DNA of 64,000 nucleotides from Bacillus sp. CECT 9360. GTDB taxonomy: Bacteria; Bacillota; Bacilli; Bacillales; DSM-1321. Every line of letters starts with the position of its first letter. The first letter of the stretch is position 1. The stretch is from assembly GCF_918741275.1 (NCBI RefSeq), contig NZ_CAKKNA010000004.1, positions 1-64,000 on the forward strand, read 5' to 3'. Positions 21,748-31,593 of the stretch are shown piece after piece. The position numbers and the translations under genes are program-made. The notes beneath the pieces are model-generated. The model was given only the letters and a program-made list of their open reading frames with translations, did no database searches and was not told where the DNA came from.

Positions 21748-22461
21748 ATGGTGTTATTAGGAACAATTGTCAATGGAGCATTGATCATTATCGGGACATT
21801 GCTTGGCAGATTTTTTCATCGGATTCCCGAAAAAATGAAGGATACGGTAATGTATGCGATTGGATTGGCTGTTGTTGTTTTAGGCCTTCAAATGGGCTTT
21901 AAAAGCCAGCAATTTTTGATTGTCATCTTAAGCCTTGTAATCGGGGCGGTAATTGGAGAAGGAATCGATTTGGATGCGAAATTGAATTCTTTAGGAAGAT
22001 GGCTAGAAAAAAAGCTTGGGGCAAAGGAAGGCAATACGATATCGCAAGGATTTGTTACAGCAACGCTGATCTTTGTCATTGGTGCCATGGGCATCATCGG
22101 CGCATTGGACAGCGGCATCAGGCAAGATCATGATGTTTTATACACGAAAGCAATCATTGATGGATTTACGTCGATCATTTTAGCTACGACTTTAGGGATT
22201 GGGGTTATTCTTTCAGCCATTCCAGTAATGGTTTATCAAGGGACCATCGCCCTGTTTGCGACTCAAATAAATCAAATCGTACCCAAAGCGTTAATGGATT
22301 CATTCATTTTGGAAATGACGGCAACTGGCGGAATCATGATTTTCGCAATTGGCCTAAATTTAATGGGAATCACCAAAATCCGGGTCGCTAATTTGCTTCC
22401 CGGGATTTTGGTTACAGCAGTGCTTTCCTGGATGGTTTATTTTTTTGATATCCCTTTATAA
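21748..22461 (+). CDS. DUF554 family membrane protein
   Basis: A 237-aa hydrophobic protein with about six or more membrane segments and the DUF554 opening (GTIVNGALIIIGTLLGRFF) plus GAVIGEGIDLDAKL. The family is a predicted transporter of unknown substrate; YdfK of B. subtilis belongs to it. It is convergent with yyaC, the two stops being only 10 nt apart. Confidence 0.85.
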   Translation: MVLLGTIVNGALIIIGTLLGRFFHRIPEKMKDTVMYAIGLAVVVLGLQMGFKSQQFLIVILSLVIGAVIGEGIDLDAKLNSLGRWLEKKLGAKEGNTISQGFVTATLIFVIGAMGIIGALDSGIRQDHDVLYTKAIIDGFTSIILATTLGIGVILSAIPVMVYQGTIALFATQINQIVPKALMDSFILEMTATGGIMIFAIGLNLMGITKIRVANLLPGILVTAVLSWMVYFFDIPL

Positions 22462-22471
22462 TGGAATGCTG

Positions 22472-23095
22472 TCAGGGTGTTTTTTCTTGCTCAAATGCCC
22501 AGTTTAAATGAGTAATGCTGCTTTTTCTATAATGCTGGCTGCCCGCAAAATAAACGCCGTTGGCAATCGTTCTCGCCATTTTAAGAACAAGATTCAAACG
22601 GGTGTTCTGCAGCACCATGAACTCCATGAAGCCGCTGACATTTACTATGCCCGTGATATGTGCTTCCCCAACGCAGGGAAGCTCTTTATTTACCCCGGCA
22701 CCAGGCTTAACAGGCCCTTCACCGACCTGAACGATGCCAACGCTCTTTAATCGGCCTAAACAAGCGTCGATTCCAATAATGAAAGGATTCATATGAATTG
22801 TGTTTATTTCGGAGAGTTTTTCCTCCATGTTCATCGCATGAATCGGATCATCCAGGGTTCCGTACACAAAGAACTGAGAAGCTGCTTTCTCTTGAAGAAA
22901 GGTTCCGACAAGCGGTCCAAGTGAATCGCCGGTAGACCGGTCTGTACCGATACAAACAATAACAATAGGCTGAGTTTGGTTTTCAGGTAGCAATGCGAGT
23001 AGTTCTTGTGATATTTTCCGTGATGCATCGAAATCTTCATGCAAAATCCGGCTCAGTCTATTGGTATTATTTAAAAAACTCGGCTTCAGGTTCAT
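22472..23095 (-). CDS. yyaC: Sporulation protein YyaC (GPR-like putative spore protease)
   Basis: Family related to the germination protease fold, found in spore formers beside the spo0J region. Visible conserved blocks are VCIGTDRSTGDSLGPLVG, VYGTLDDPIHA, IGIDACLGRL and VGEGPVKPGAGVNK. ATG 23095 (207 aa) has AGGAG 9 nt upstream; the GTG at 23104 is too close to that site. Transcribed against its neighbours. Confidence 0.9.
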   Translation of the reverse strand: MNLKPSFLNNTNRLSRILHEDFDASRKISQELLALLPENQTQPIVIVCIGTDRSTGDSLGPLVGTFLQEKAASQFFVYGTLDDPIHAMNMEEKLSEINTIHMNPFIIGIDACLGRLKSVGIVQVGEGPVKPGAGVNKELPCVGEAHITGIVNVSGFMEFMVLQNTRLNLVLKMARTIANGVYFAGSQHYRKSSITHLNWAFEQEKTP

Positions 23096-23329
23096 CGGTA
23101 CCACTCCTCTGATAATAGTATTAACAGTATACGGAAATACAGGGAATTGTATACGTAAGTAAAAAGAAAATCATATCATTCAGTTGAAATAAGATTGGGA
23201 TACTAAATTAGAAGGTTGCATTTTAAGTAAGTAGTTTTATCTATATACCCATAGTTTTTTTATATAAAAACCTCTAATTTGTTGTTACAATATTCTTTAA
23301 AGTAATTTGCCTAAAAAGAAGGTGTAAAT

Positions 23330-24217
23330 GTGAGTTCCTATGAAAAAATTCGAAATGAATTATCAAAACAATTTTTAAATGAAGAGACATGGCTCAATCT
23401 CGGAGAAGGGCTTCTGAAAATAATTCTTATTGTCGCCATCTCGGGTTTTGTCATTAAAATCGGGAAGAAGCTTATTAAAAAGTTTTTTGTCTTAAGAGAA
23501 AGGAGTCCATTACGGGTTTCCGAGCGCCGGGAAGCGACAATATTAAGGCTGGCTGAAAATGTTCTAACGTACGTGATCTATTTCATTACTTTTATCATGA
23601 TTCTTGAAATATTAAGATTTGATGTCAAAGGGCTTCTGGCTGGAGCGGGAATCGTCGGCCTTGCTGTCGGATTTGGAGCACAAAGCCTTGTGAAGGATAT
23701 TATTACCGGTTTCTTCATTATTCTTGAAGATCAATTTTCTGTCGGGGATTATATTCGAATCAATGAATTTGAAGGGGAAGTGCTTGAAATAGGACTGAGG
23801 ACAACGAAAATCAAAAGTGCTACCGGGGAATTGCATGTGCTGCCAAATGGAAGTATTATGGAAGTTACAAATTTCTCCATTTTAAATAGTGTAGCTGTTG
23901 TGGATGTAAGCATTCCATATGACAGTGATGTGGAGCTGGCAGAAAGGGTTATCTCAGAACTGCTTGAAGAAATGCCTGAGCGGTATGAGGATTTGGTAAA
24001 GATCCCAGAGCTACTGGGAATTCAAACGTTAAGTCCCACAGAAATCGTTCTGCGAGTCCTTGCAGAAACCCAGCCTACACGTCATTGGTATATCGGCAGA
24101 ATCCTGAGAAAAGAAATAAGGGCTGTCCTCGATGAAAACGGAATTGAAAGCCCTATACCGCAAATGGTGATGTATGATAAAGGCAGCAAAACCCAGAAAC
24201 AAAAACAAGCGGAATAA
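23330..24217 (+). CDS. Small-conductance mechanosensitive channel (MscS family)
   Basis: A membrane segment (about 25-45) and two more (about 75-115) lead into the pore-lining helix GLLAGAGIVGLAVGFGAQSLVKD, rich in Gly/Ala as in MscS TM3. The beta domain follows (FEGEVLEIGLRTTKIKSATGELHVLPNG). It protects against hypo-osmotic shock. GTG start with AAGGTG upstream; 295 aa. The DUF951 gene follows after 15 nt, probably the same transcript. Confidence 0.93.
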   Translation: MSSYEKIRNELSKQFLNEETWLNLGEGLLKIILIVAISGFVIKIGKKLIKKFFVLRERSPLRVSERREATILRLAENVLTYVIYFITFIMILEILRFDVKGLLAGAGIVGLAVGFGAQSLVKDIITGFFIILEDQFSVGDYIRINEFEGEVLEIGLRTTKIKSATGELHVLPNGSIMEVTNFSILNSVAVVDVSIPYDSDVELAERVISELLEEMPERYEDLVKIPELLGIQTLSPTEIVLRVLAETQPTRHWYIGRILRKEIRAVLDENGIESPIPQMVMYDKGSKTQKQKQAE

Positions 24218-24232
24218 AGGAGAGGGAGAGGA

Positions 24233-24430
24233 ATGGAAGAAAAGGAATTTTCCCTGCATGATGTAGTTGAAATGAAGAAATCTCACCCATGCGGAGTAAA
24301 CCGCTGGAAAATCATTCGACTGGGGATGGATATCCGAATTAAATGCGAAGGCTGCGGCCATAGCGTAATGCTGCCAAGAAGAGAATTCACAAGAAAAATG
24401 AAGAAGATATTAGAAAAGCATGAGCAGTAA
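24233..24430 (+). CDS. DUF951 family small zinc-ribbon-like protein
   Basis: A 65-aa protein with MKKSHPCG and CEGCGHSVMLPR, a conserved Cys pattern suggesting a metal site. The family lies next to the mscS-like gene and ychF in many Firmicutes (YyzM in B. subtilis). Function unknown. Confidence 0.88.
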   Translation: MEEKEFSLHDVVEMKKSHPCGVNRWKIIRLGMDIRIKCEGCGHSVMLPRREFTRKMKKILEKHEQ

Positions 24431-24447
24431 GCATGCTTTTTTATTTT
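24415..24447 (+). terminator. Terminator overlapping the end of the DUF951 gene
   Basis: Stem AAAGCATG/CATGCTTT with the stop codon in the loop, then TTTTATTTTT. Confidence 0.8.
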
Positions 24448-24530
24448 TGCCTTTTTTTATGTAGCGAGTTCCGGGTGATTATCAGTTTGCGGATGACTTT
24501 CGGAATTTATTATCAAGTTAACGATTTTAT

Positions 24531-24889
24531 GGATCTTCACCATAACTGGTGGTTTAACATTGATTAACATAATATCTCAGTTAATTTTGCAATAAAGTTG
24601 ATTGGCGAGGATGTGCGAGACTCCTCGAAAATGCATACGCATTTTCTCGTGCGGTGCCTATTCATGGATGATGCTTCAACGTCCTGCGGGAAAAGCAGGC
24701 CAGTTAACGGAACGTCGACTAAGATCTGCCACGTCCTTATGTCTTACGTCGACGCCAACACATCCTGTGTAAGTCCCGGAGGCGTGTCCTTGGCCGAGGA
24801 GGCTCCCGGACTGCCCGCGGAAAGCGAGCGCCTGGAGCGGAAATCAACGGATAATCAAAAGCTTAAACCACTTCTTTTGGTGAAGAACC
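24531..24889 (+). mobile_element. MITE-like element, 359 bp, copy A
   Basis: Terminal inverted repeats of about 27 bp (left GGATCTTCACCATAACTGG…, right complement GGTTCTTCACCAAAAGAAG…) end in GTGGTTTAA. The exact 8-bp duplication GATTTTAT lies at 24523-24530 and 24890-24897. No transposase is present; an open frame inside it is not protein-like. It is nearly identical to copy B at 34600. The GG-starting ends and 8-bp duplication resemble ISL3-family elements (inference). Confidence 0.85.
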
Positions 24890-25065
24890 GATTTTATTAT
24901 CAGTTTCCATTTTTATCATCAGGTTCAAAGATATTTCTCCATATACTTGTCTTTTCCTAAAGCAAAACCTATAATTGTGAAAGGTTTATGTCTCAATTTT
25001 CCTTTATATTGAAATGAATTTTTCTATATAGATAAGGTATTATCTAAAGAGGAGTGGAATTATTT

Positions 25066-26166
25066 ATGGCTTTAACAGCAGGTATTGTTGGATTGCCAAA
25101 CGTGGGCAAGTCGACTTTGTTTAACGCAATTACACAGGCTGGCGCTGAGGCAGCCAATTATCCGTTTGCCACCATTGACCCGAACGTAGGGATTGTTGAA
25201 GTCCCTGATTATCGTTTAGAAAAACTAACCGAGCTTGTCCAACCGAAAAAAACGGTGCCGACCGCATTTGAATTCACTGATATTGCGGGTATCGTTAAAG
25301 GAGCAAGTAAAGGGGAAGGCCTTGGAAACAAGTTTCTTTCCCATATCCGTCAAGTAGATGCAATCTGCCATGTTGTCCGTTGCTTTGCGGATGACAATAT
25401 CACGCATGTTTCCGGGAAGGTTGATCCGATTGATGATATTGAAGTCATTAACCTTGAATTGATCCTTGCTGATCTGGAATCCGTTGATAAACGAATCGAA
25501 CGTGTCGGTAAAATGGCGAAGCAGAAAGATAAGGATGCCGTGTTTGAGCATGAGATTTTAACAAAGCTTAAGGAAGCATTTGAAGCGGAAAAGTCTGCCC
25601 GGACGGTTGAATTTACTGAAGAACAAATGAAAGTGGCAAAAGGCTTACACCTGCTGACCATTAAACCTATGCTCTTTGTGGCTAATGTTAGCGAAGAAGA
25701 GGTAGCAAATCCAACCGACAATGAATACGTCCAAAAAGTCCGAGACTATGCAACCAAAGAAAATGCAGAAGTCATTGTTATCTGTGCTAAGATTGAAGAA
25801 GAAATTGCTGAGCTTGAAGGAGAAGAAAAAGAAATGTTCTTATCCGAGCTGGGCATCCAAGAGTCGGGCCTTGATCAATTGATTCGTGCTTCTTACCATT
25901 TGCTAGGGCTGGCTACTTATTTTACTGCTGGCGTTCAGGAAGTCCGTGCCTGGACTTTCCGTAAAGGCATGAAAGCTCCGCAATGTGCCGGCATCATTCA
26001 CACTGACTTTGAGCGTGGATTTATCCGGGCAGAAACGGTGGCCTATGATGACCTTCTTGCAGCAGGGAGCCATACTGCCGCTAAGGAAGCTGGTAAAGTT
26101 CGCCTCGAAGGAAAAGAATATGTCGTCCAGGACGGCGATGTTATCCATTTCCGCTTTAACGTGTAA
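25066..26166 (+). CDS. ychF: Redox-regulated ATPase YchF (Obg-like)
   Basis: Obg/YchF P-loop protein that prefers ATP and is linked to ribosome and stress functions. It begins with [18 protein letters not shown], with switch region YPFATIDPN and [20 protein letters not shown]. The C-terminal TGS-like domain contains [20 protein letters not shown] 25066 gives 366 aa, the family length; AGGAG is about 12 nt upstream. Single gene after the MITE copy A. Confidence 0.96.
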   Translation: MALTAGIVGLPNVGKSTLFNAITQAGAEAANYPFATIDPNVGIVEVPDYRLEKLTELVQPKKTVPTAFEFTDIAGIVKGASKGEGLGNKFLSHIRQVDAICHVVRCFADDNITHVSGKVDPIDDIEVINLELILADLESVDKRIERVGKMAKQKDKDAVFEHEILTKLKEAFEAEKSARTVEFTEEQMKVAKGLHLLTIKPMLFVANVSEEEVANPTDNEYVQKVRDYATKENAEVIVICAKIEEEIAELEGEEKEMFLSELGIQESGLDQLIRASYHLLGLATYFTAGVQEVRAWTFRKGMKAPQCAGIIHTDFERGFIRAETVAYDDLLAAGSHTAAKEAGKVRLEGKEYVVQDGDVIHFRFNV

Positions 26167-26293
26167 TATATAAAAAAATTCTGCAGATAGCTCTGTAGTC
26201 TTCTTCAAACATTTTTCTATTAAAAGATAAGTGAAATTGCAAAACCAAAAAAAATATGATATACTTTCAACTTGTGAGTAATTAAATAATAAT

Positions 26294-26334
26294 TGCTCCT
26301 TGCCCGTATCGGGCCGTTTAGACCAAAAGGAGGT
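26294..26334 (+). promoter_or_regulatory. S6:S18 leader RNA (autoregulatory element)
   Basis: An outer pairing CTCCTT (26296-26301) with AAGGAG (26327-26332) encloses hairpin GCCCG-TAT-CGGGC and the single-stranded CCGTTTAGACC. This is the layout of the known S6:S18 mRNA motif, in which the CCG mimics 16S helix 22. The outer stem includes part of the rpsF ribosome-binding site, so repression at translation is plausible. Confidence 0.65.
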
Positions 26335-26341
26335 GACAGTG

Positions 26342-26629
26342 ATGAGAAAATACGAAATTATGTATATCATCCGTCCAAACATTGAGGAAGACGCTAAAAA
26401 AGCACTAGTTGAACGTTTCAACACAATCCTTACTGATAATGGTGCGGAACTTACAGAAGCGAAAGAATGGGGTAAGCGCCGTCTTGCTTACGAAATCAAT
26501 GATTTCCGTGACGGTTATTACATGCTTCTTAAGATTAATAGTGGAGCTGAAGCTATTCAGGAATTCGACCGTTTAGCGAAAATCAGTGAAGATATTATCC
26601 GCCATATGGCAACTAAAGAAGAAGAATAA
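26342..26629 (+). CDS. rpsF: 30S ribosomal protein S6
   Basis: A 95-aa S6 protein ([13 protein letters not shown]…[13 protein letters not shown]…). The start ATG 26342 follows AAGGAGGTG; a longer frame from 26300 runs through the leader and is not real. It binds S18 on the 30S platform. First gene of rpsF-ssb-rpsR. Confidence 0.97.
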   Translation: MRKYEIMYIIRPNIEEDAKKALVERFNTILTDNGAELTEAKEWGKRRLAYEINDFRDGYYMLLKINSGAEAIQEFDRLAKISEDIIRHMATKEEE

Positions 26630-26688
26630 GCCGATAAAAGATATATAAACATTTCCAATTAAAATGGAAAGTTTGGGGGTTGATTCTG

Positions 26689-27195
26689 ATGATGAACCGC
26701 GTAATTTTAGTAGGACGCTTAACGAAAGATCCTGAATTGCGATATACACCGAATGGAGTACCTGTGGCCACCTTTACACTTGCTGTGAACCGAGCATTTA
26801 CGAATCAGCAAGGTGAACGTGAAGCAGACTTCATTAACTGCGTAGTTTGGCGTAAACCTGCAGAAAATGTGGCAAATTACTTGAAAAAAGGTAGTTTGGC
26901 GGGCGTGGATGGACGAGTTCAAACACGTAACTATGAAGGACAAGATGGCAAACGGGTATATGTAACAGAGATTCTGGCCGAAAGCGTTCAATTTCTTGAA
27001 CCACGAGGCAGCAGTTCAGCGGGTGAAAGAAATGAAGGCGGTTCTTATGGTGATCAAAGAAATAGCAATGATGATCAGAATGAACGAAATCAGAATCAAC
27101 GCAACAACAATAACAACTACACTCGTGTAGATGATGATCCATTTGCAAATGACGGCAAGACCATTGACATTTCAGATGACGATCTTCCATTTTAA
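26689..27195 (+). CDS. ssb: Single-stranded DNA-binding protein
   Basis: An N-terminal OB fold ([39 protein letters not shown]) is followed by an Asn/Gln-rich linker. The conserved acidic tip DISDDDLPF recruits replication and repair proteins. 168 aa; ATG 26689 (or 26692) with GGGGG about 10 nt upstream. Lies between rpsF and rpsR as usual in Firmicutes. Confidence 0.96.
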   Translation: MMNRVILVGRLTKDPELRYTPNGVPVATFTLAVNRAFTNQQGEREADFINCVVWRKPAENVANYLKKGSLAGVDGRVQTRNYEGQDGKRVYVTEILAESVQFLEPRGSSSAGERNEGGSYGDQRNSNDDQNERNQNQRNNNNNYTRVDDDPFANDGKTIDISDDDLPF

Positions 27196-27236
27196 ACAAT
27201 TGATATTTTAAATAAAAACATGAGGAGGGAAATCAC

Positions 27237-27476
27237 ATGGCAATGGGTGGACGTAAAGGACGTGCAAAACGTCGCAAGGTTTGTTATTTCACAGCAAACG
27301 GAATCACTAAAATCGATTACAAAGATGTGGATCTTCTTAAGAAGTTCATCTCTGAACGCGGTAAGATTTTACCACGTCGTGTAACCGGCACAAGCGCTAA
27401 ATATCAACGTAAATTAACGGTTGCTATCAAGCGTTCCCGTACTATGGCATTATTACCATATGTATCTGGGGAATAA
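27237..27476 (+). CDS. rpsR: 30S ribosomal protein S18
   Basis: 79-aa basic protein ([15 protein letters not shown]…[12 protein letters not shown]…[10 protein letters not shown]). The GAGGAGG site is well placed. Last gene of the S6 operon; partner of S6 on the ribosome and in leader control. Confidence 0.97.
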   Translation: MAMGGRKGRAKRRKVCYFTANGITKIDYKDVDLLKKFISERGKILPRRVTGTSAKYQRKLTVAIKRSRTMALLPYVSGE

Positions 27477-27486
27477 TAGTAATAGC

Positions 27487-27530
27487 AAAAGCCCTGTATG
27501 TATGTAAAAGCATAGCAGGGCTTTTTTATA
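27487..27530 (+). terminator. Terminator of the rpsF-ssb-rpsR operon
   Basis: AAAAGCCCTG/CAGGGCTTTT stem with a loop of about 19 nt, ending in a T run. Confidence 0.85.
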
Positions 27531-27983
27531 TGAGGGATGCGATAACAAGGACTTTCGCTTAAATCATTCTTTTACTCTCTCTAAGTTTTATGAATAGCAC
27601 TCACGAAAAAAAGCGCGGCCAGTTGGCACACGCCTTTTTTCGTTCCACAATACTGTGGATATATGTGGAATTGCCTGGAAAAGATCCTAACGCTGTGTAT
27701 ATCGGTTCAACACCGTAGTTCCTTTCGCCCTATAGGCAAATTCCCCATACAAGGAGCCCAATACTTCACTGGAAGTCGCTGCTAAACGTTGCATGTCTAT
27801 CAGTCCCTTTCTGTTGGTATGGTCTTATCCTTGGATTATTTATATACCCGTCCGTCCTCTTGTAAAACCTCATCTATAGAAAAAGGTCCATTCTTTTATA
27901 AAAGAGTGTTCAATGGAAAAAGCCGATAGAAATGGCTACAATACATATAGAGTACTTATTACATATAAAAAGGTTGTGTAAGT
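27531..27983. other. Intergenic region, mostly unexplained
   Basis: No convincing long gene. It contains a hairpin with a T run on the minus strand (27608-27640, GGCGTGTGCC…GGCCGCGC), two weak DnaA-box-like sites (TGTGGATAT and ATGTGGAAT near 27654-27670) and a possible 35-aa minus-strand frame (27687-27794). Confidence 0.5.
27687..27794 (-). CDS. Possible 35-aa peptide, unknown
   Basis: Starts MQRLAATSSEVLGSLYGEF and ends RYTQR. An AAAGGGA site lies about 11 nt upstream, and a hairpin with a T run lies about 50 nt downstream on the same strand. The composition is protein-like but I recognise no family. It could equally be the remnant of a larger gene. Confidence 0.22.
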   Translation of the reverse strand: MQRLAATSSEVLGSLYGEFAYRAKGTTVLNRYTQR

Positions 27984-28928
27984 TTGAACAACGGAAAGAA
28001 GATTGCTGAAGGTGGAGCACTTTTAGCACTTTATAGTATTTTATTATTCATAACGATGCAGATTCCTGTTTTGGGATTAGTTTCTGTTTTCTTTCTGCCT
28101 ATTCCGTTTATATTGACGGCTGTCAAGCAGAAGCTGGGATGGTCAATCGGGTTTTTGTTTGTGGCATGCGTGCTTTCCGTCCTGTTTGGCACGATCCTGT
28201 CGATTCCGATAGTGTTGATAGCAGGACTGTTGGGAATAATAATCGGTGATCTCTTAAAAAGAAATAAACCACCGTTTATCATTTATATTAGTGCCTTTCT
28301 TACGTTCCTGGCAGGAACATTAGTGATGTACGCCATATTCATTTGGTTCCTTGAGATTAATTATCTACAGGAATTAATAAAAGTGTTTGAGGCATCTGTA
28401 AATAGAACCATCGATACGATGAAAGCATTTGGGCTGGAGCCCTCGGAAGTTGAGCAAAAAAGACTATTTGATATGATTGACATGTTCGATACCCTTTTGC
28501 CAACCCTGTTAGTCATTACCTCCATGGTACTAGTTGCGCTTATGTTCGTCGCTGCCAGACCCATTTTAAAAAGATTCAGCGAGAAACAGCTATCATGGCC
28601 TCCTTTAAGAGAACTTCAACTGCCCAAAAGCCTTTTATGGTATTATTTAATTACGATGATAGTCATGTTGTTTCTGAACCAAGAAGAAAGCGGTTCTCTC
28701 TATATGGTTCTAGTCAACCTTTATGTCATTTTGCAGTTGTTAATGATGCTTCAAGGTTATTCTCTATTATTTTTCTTCAGCCATCTGCAGGGATGGGTAA
28801 AGGCAATTCCGGTAACGATTCTGGTTCTTTCCCTTGTCCTCCCTTTATTTCAAACCTTTATTCGTATTTTAGGTATTATCGATTTAGGATTTCCTCTTAG
28901 GGAAATTCTTCAAAAAAAGAAAGAATGA
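27984..28928 (+). CDS. DUF2232 family membrane protein (YybS-like)
   Basis: A 314-aa multi-pass membrane protein starting at TTG 27984. Hydrophobic blocks cover about 10-120, 170-195 and 215-300. The family is encoded directly before gdpP-rplI-dnaC in Bacilli (YybS). It resembles the S-components of vitamin transporters at low similarity; function not established. Confidence 0.85.
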   Translation: MNNGKKIAEGGALLALYSILLFITMQIPVLGLVSVFFLPIPFILTAVKQKLGWSIGFLFVACVLSVLFGTILSIPIVLIAGLLGIIIGDLLKRNKPPFIIYISAFLTFLAGTLVMYAIFIWFLEINYLQELIKVFEASVNRTIDTMKAFGLEPSEVEQKRLFDMIDMFDTLLPTLLVITSMVLVALMFVAARPILKRFSEKQLSWPPLRELQLPKSLLWYYLITMIVMLFLNQEESGSLYMVLVNLYVILQLLMMLQGYSLLFFFSHLQGWVKAIPVTILVLSLVLPLFQTFIRILGIIDLGFPLREILQKKKE

Positions 28929-28984
28929 ATGTACGTTTTTAAATAATATATCGTTTTAACATCATGCTTTTAGGAGCTGAAAAT

Positions 28985-30955
28985 ATGCCATCTTTTTTAC
29001 AAAGGCAGTCTATTAAGTATCCGTTCTATGGATTGCTGGCTGCAACAGTGTTGCTTTTAGGTGTTGTTGCTTATTATTCCTGGTGGATCGCGCTAATAGG
29101 ACTTGTGCTTCTATCCGGACTATTTTATATGATTTTACGAATTGACCTTCGCAATAAGCGTGAAACGGAAGAGTATATCTCGACATTGTCTTACCGCCTC
29201 AAAAAAGTAGGCGAGGAAGCCTTGCTCGAGATGCCGATTGGTATTATGCTCATCAACGATGATTATCATATTGAATGGACAAATCCCTATTTAGCTTCTT
29301 GCTTCAATGAGGATTCATTGGCTGGAAGGTCGTTATATGACGTAGCTGAATCCATTGTTCCGTTAATTAAACAGGAATTGGAATCGGATACGATCACGCT
29401 TTATGAGCGGAAATTTAAAGTGATCCATAAAAGAGAAGAACGATTGTTATATTTCTTCGATGTGACCGAACAGGTTGAAATTGAAAAATTGTATGAGGAT
29501 GAACGGACAGCGATGGCGTTCATTTTTCTTGATAACTATGATGATCTCACTCAGGGCATGGACGATCAGCTGAAAAGTAGTCTGAACAGCTTGGTTACTT
29601 CACTGCTGGATCAATGGGCCAAGGATAACGGGGTATTTTTAAAACGTACTTCGTCTGACCGGTTTATTGCCGTCTTCAATGAAAGTATCCTTCAGCAGCT
29701 TGAAAGAGGGAAATTCACGATTCTTGATGAAATCAGGGAGGCGACAGTGAAACAGAATGTACCGCTCACATTAAGTATCGGGGTCGGTTCAGGAGTTTCT
29801 TCGCTTCCGGAATTAGGAACGCTTGCACAATCAAGCCTTGATCTAGCTTTAGGACGTGGTGGAGATCAGGTTGCCATCAAATTAACAAACGGTAAAGTGA
29901 AATTTTTCGGCGGGAAAACCAATCCAATGGAAAAACGGACAAGAGTGCGTGCTCGTGTTATTTCGCATGCTTTGAAGGATATCGTCGTTGACAGTGATAA
30001 AGTGATTATCATGGGACATAAACAACCGGATATGGACGCGATAGGCTCTGCTATCGGGATAGCTAAAGTAGCCCAAATGAACGAGCGAGAAGCCTATATT
30101 GTCATAAATGAACAAGAGATTGATACCGGGGTACGCCGGTTAATGGACGAAATAAAAACCAAGCCGGAGCTATTCACCCAGTTCATTCCACCGGAAGATG
30201 CGTATGAAATGATTACAGATGAGACCCTTCTCGTCATTGTCGATACGCATAAACCGTCGATGCTTATTGAAGAGCGTCTATTAAACCGTATCGATAAAGT
30301 AGTTGTCATCGATCACCATAGACGAGGCGAAGAGTTTATTAACAATGCGCTTCTTGTTTATATGGAGCCTTACGCTTCCTCAACAGCCGAACTCGTCACC
30401 GAACTCCTGGAATATCAACCGAAGCGGGGCAAAATAGATATGCTCGAGTCGACCGCGCTTTTGGCGGGCATCATCGTTGATACAAAGAGCTTTACGCTCA
30501 GGACGGGTTCAAGGACTTTTGATGCGGCTTCTTATTTAAAGTCTCACGGAGCAGATACGATTCTAGTACAAAAATTTCTCAAAGATGATGTTGATACGTA
30601 TATTGAACGTTCGAAATTAATTGAGACCGTTTCTTTTTACAAAGATGGGATTGCGATCGCAAAGGGCAAACCGAACGAGTTTCATGGACAGGTACTAATC
30701 GCTCAAGCGGCCGATACCTTGTTGACGATGGATGAGGTGTCTGCTTCCTTTGTCATATCCAAACGTAATGAAGAAATGGTTAGTATTAGCGCCCGCTCGC
30801 TTGGCGATATCAATGTCCAGATTATTATGGAAACCCTTGACGGTGGGGGACACTTAACAAATGCGGCCACTCAGCTTTATATGTCCATCGATGAAGCGGA
30901 AGAGCAATTGAAAAAAGCAATAGATGAATTTTTAGAAGGAGGACAAACCGAATGA
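28985..30955 (+). CDS. gdpP: Cyclic-di-AMP phosphodiesterase GdpP
   Basis: Membrane-bound hydrolase of c-di-AMP. Two N-terminal membrane segments (about 15-55) precede a PAS-like domain and a degenerate GGDEF domain. The DHH/DHHA1 catalytic part shows [22 protein letters not shown] and VIDHHRRG, with C-terminal [14 protein letters not shown] 28985 (656 aa) has AGGAG 7 nt upstream. It overlaps rplI by 4 nt (ATGA). c-di-AMP controls potassium uptake and wall homeostasis in this group. Confidence 0.96.
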   Translation: MPSFLQRQSIKYPFYGLLAATVLLLGVVAYYSWWIALIGLVLLSGLFYMILRIDLRNKRETEEYISTLSYRLKKVGEEALLEMPIGIMLINDDYHIEWTNPYLASCFNEDSLAGRSLYDVAESIVPLIKQELESDTITLYERKFKVIHKREERLLYFFDVTEQVEIEKLYEDERTAMAFIFLDNYDDLTQGMDDQLKSSLNSLVTSLLDQWAKDNGVFLKRTSSDRFIAVFNESILQQLERGKFTILDEIREATVKQNVPLTLSIGVGSGVSSLPELGTLAQSSLDLALGRGGDQVAIKLTNGKVKFFGGKTNPMEKRTRVRARVISHALKDIVVDSDKVIIMGHKQPDMDAIGSAIGIAKVAQMNEREAYIVINEQEIDTGVRRLMDEIKTKPELFTQFIPPEDAYEMITDETLLVIVDTHKPSMLIEERLLNRIDKVVVIDHHRRGEEFINNALLVYMEPYASSTAELVTELLEYQPKRGKIDMLESTALLAGIIVDTKSFTLRTGSRTFDAASYLKSHGADTILVQKFLKDDVDTYIERSKLIETVSFYKDGIAIAKGKPNEFHGQVLIAQAADTLLTMDEVSASFVISKRNEEMVSISARSLGDINVQIIMETLDGGGHLTNAATQLYMSIDEAEEQLKKAIDEFLEGGQTE

Positions 30956-31401
30956 AGGTAATTTTTTTGAAAGATGTTAAAGGTAAAGGAAAAAAAGGCG
31001 AAATTAAAAACGTAGCAGACGGCTATGCACATAACTTCCTTCTAAAACAAGGCTTGGCGGTAGAAGCGTCCAATGCCAACACGAAAGCACTGGAAGCTCA
31101 GAAAAATAAAGAGCAAAGTCTTGCGGCCCAAGAGCTGCAGCAGGCTAAGGACTTAAAGGAAAAAGTAGAACAGCTGACGGTCGAGCTTCAGGCTAAAGCA
31201 GGCGAAGGGGGCCGTCTGTTTGGTTCCATCACAACCAAACAAATTGCAGATGAGCTGAACAAGAAACATACTATTAAGATTGATAAGCGTAAGATGGATC
31301 TTAATGAAGGCATCCGCGCACTCGGCCATACAAAAGTTCCTGTGAAATTACACCCGGAAGTAACAGCGATCTTAACCGTACATGTAAAAGAAATTAACTA
31401 A
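30952..31401 (+). CDS. rplI: 50S ribosomal protein L9
   Basis: 149 aa. N-terminal domain [29 protein letters not shown], long central helix, and C-terminal domain ([16 protein letters not shown]). Translationally coupled to gdpP. Confidence 0.97.
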   Translation: MKVIFLKDVKGKGKKGEIKNVADGYAHNFLLKQGLAVEASNANTKALEAQKNKEQSLAAQELQQAKDLKEKVEQLTVELQAKAGEGGRLFGSITTKQIADELNKKHTIKIDKRKMDLNEGIRALGHTKVPVKLHPEVTAILTVHVKEIN

Positions 31402-31449
31402 TTTTAGTCCTTTCTTCTCGGTAGGAAAGCAGATAGAATAGAAGGAGAG

Positions 31450-31490
31450 AAAAATGTGATCGGGCATTTTGTCCCATCACATTTTTTTCT
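31450..31490 (+). terminator. Terminator after rplI
   Basis: Stem AAAAATGTGAT/ATCACATTTTT with inner GGG/CCC pairs, then TTTTTTTC. Confidence 0.85.
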
Positions 31491-31593
31491 TGTAGGTATC
31501 CATCTATGGAAAACTCAAATAAGCTTTATTATAAAATTGTTTACTAGTTTTACATGAAGATAGAGCCCTTCTGAGAAAAGGAGGTTACAGGGT

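Noticed and set aside
22398-22407. TTCCCGGGAT, resembling a Noc-binding site
   Set aside because: Only the inner palindrome fits; the flanking ATT/AAT of the Noc consensus is missing and it lies in a coding sequence.
24598-24960. 120-aa open frame inside MITE copy A (and a 94-aa one in copy B)
   Set aside because: It runs through a palindromic repeat and its frame ends differ between the two copies; the translated sequence is low-plausibility. Treated as non-coding.
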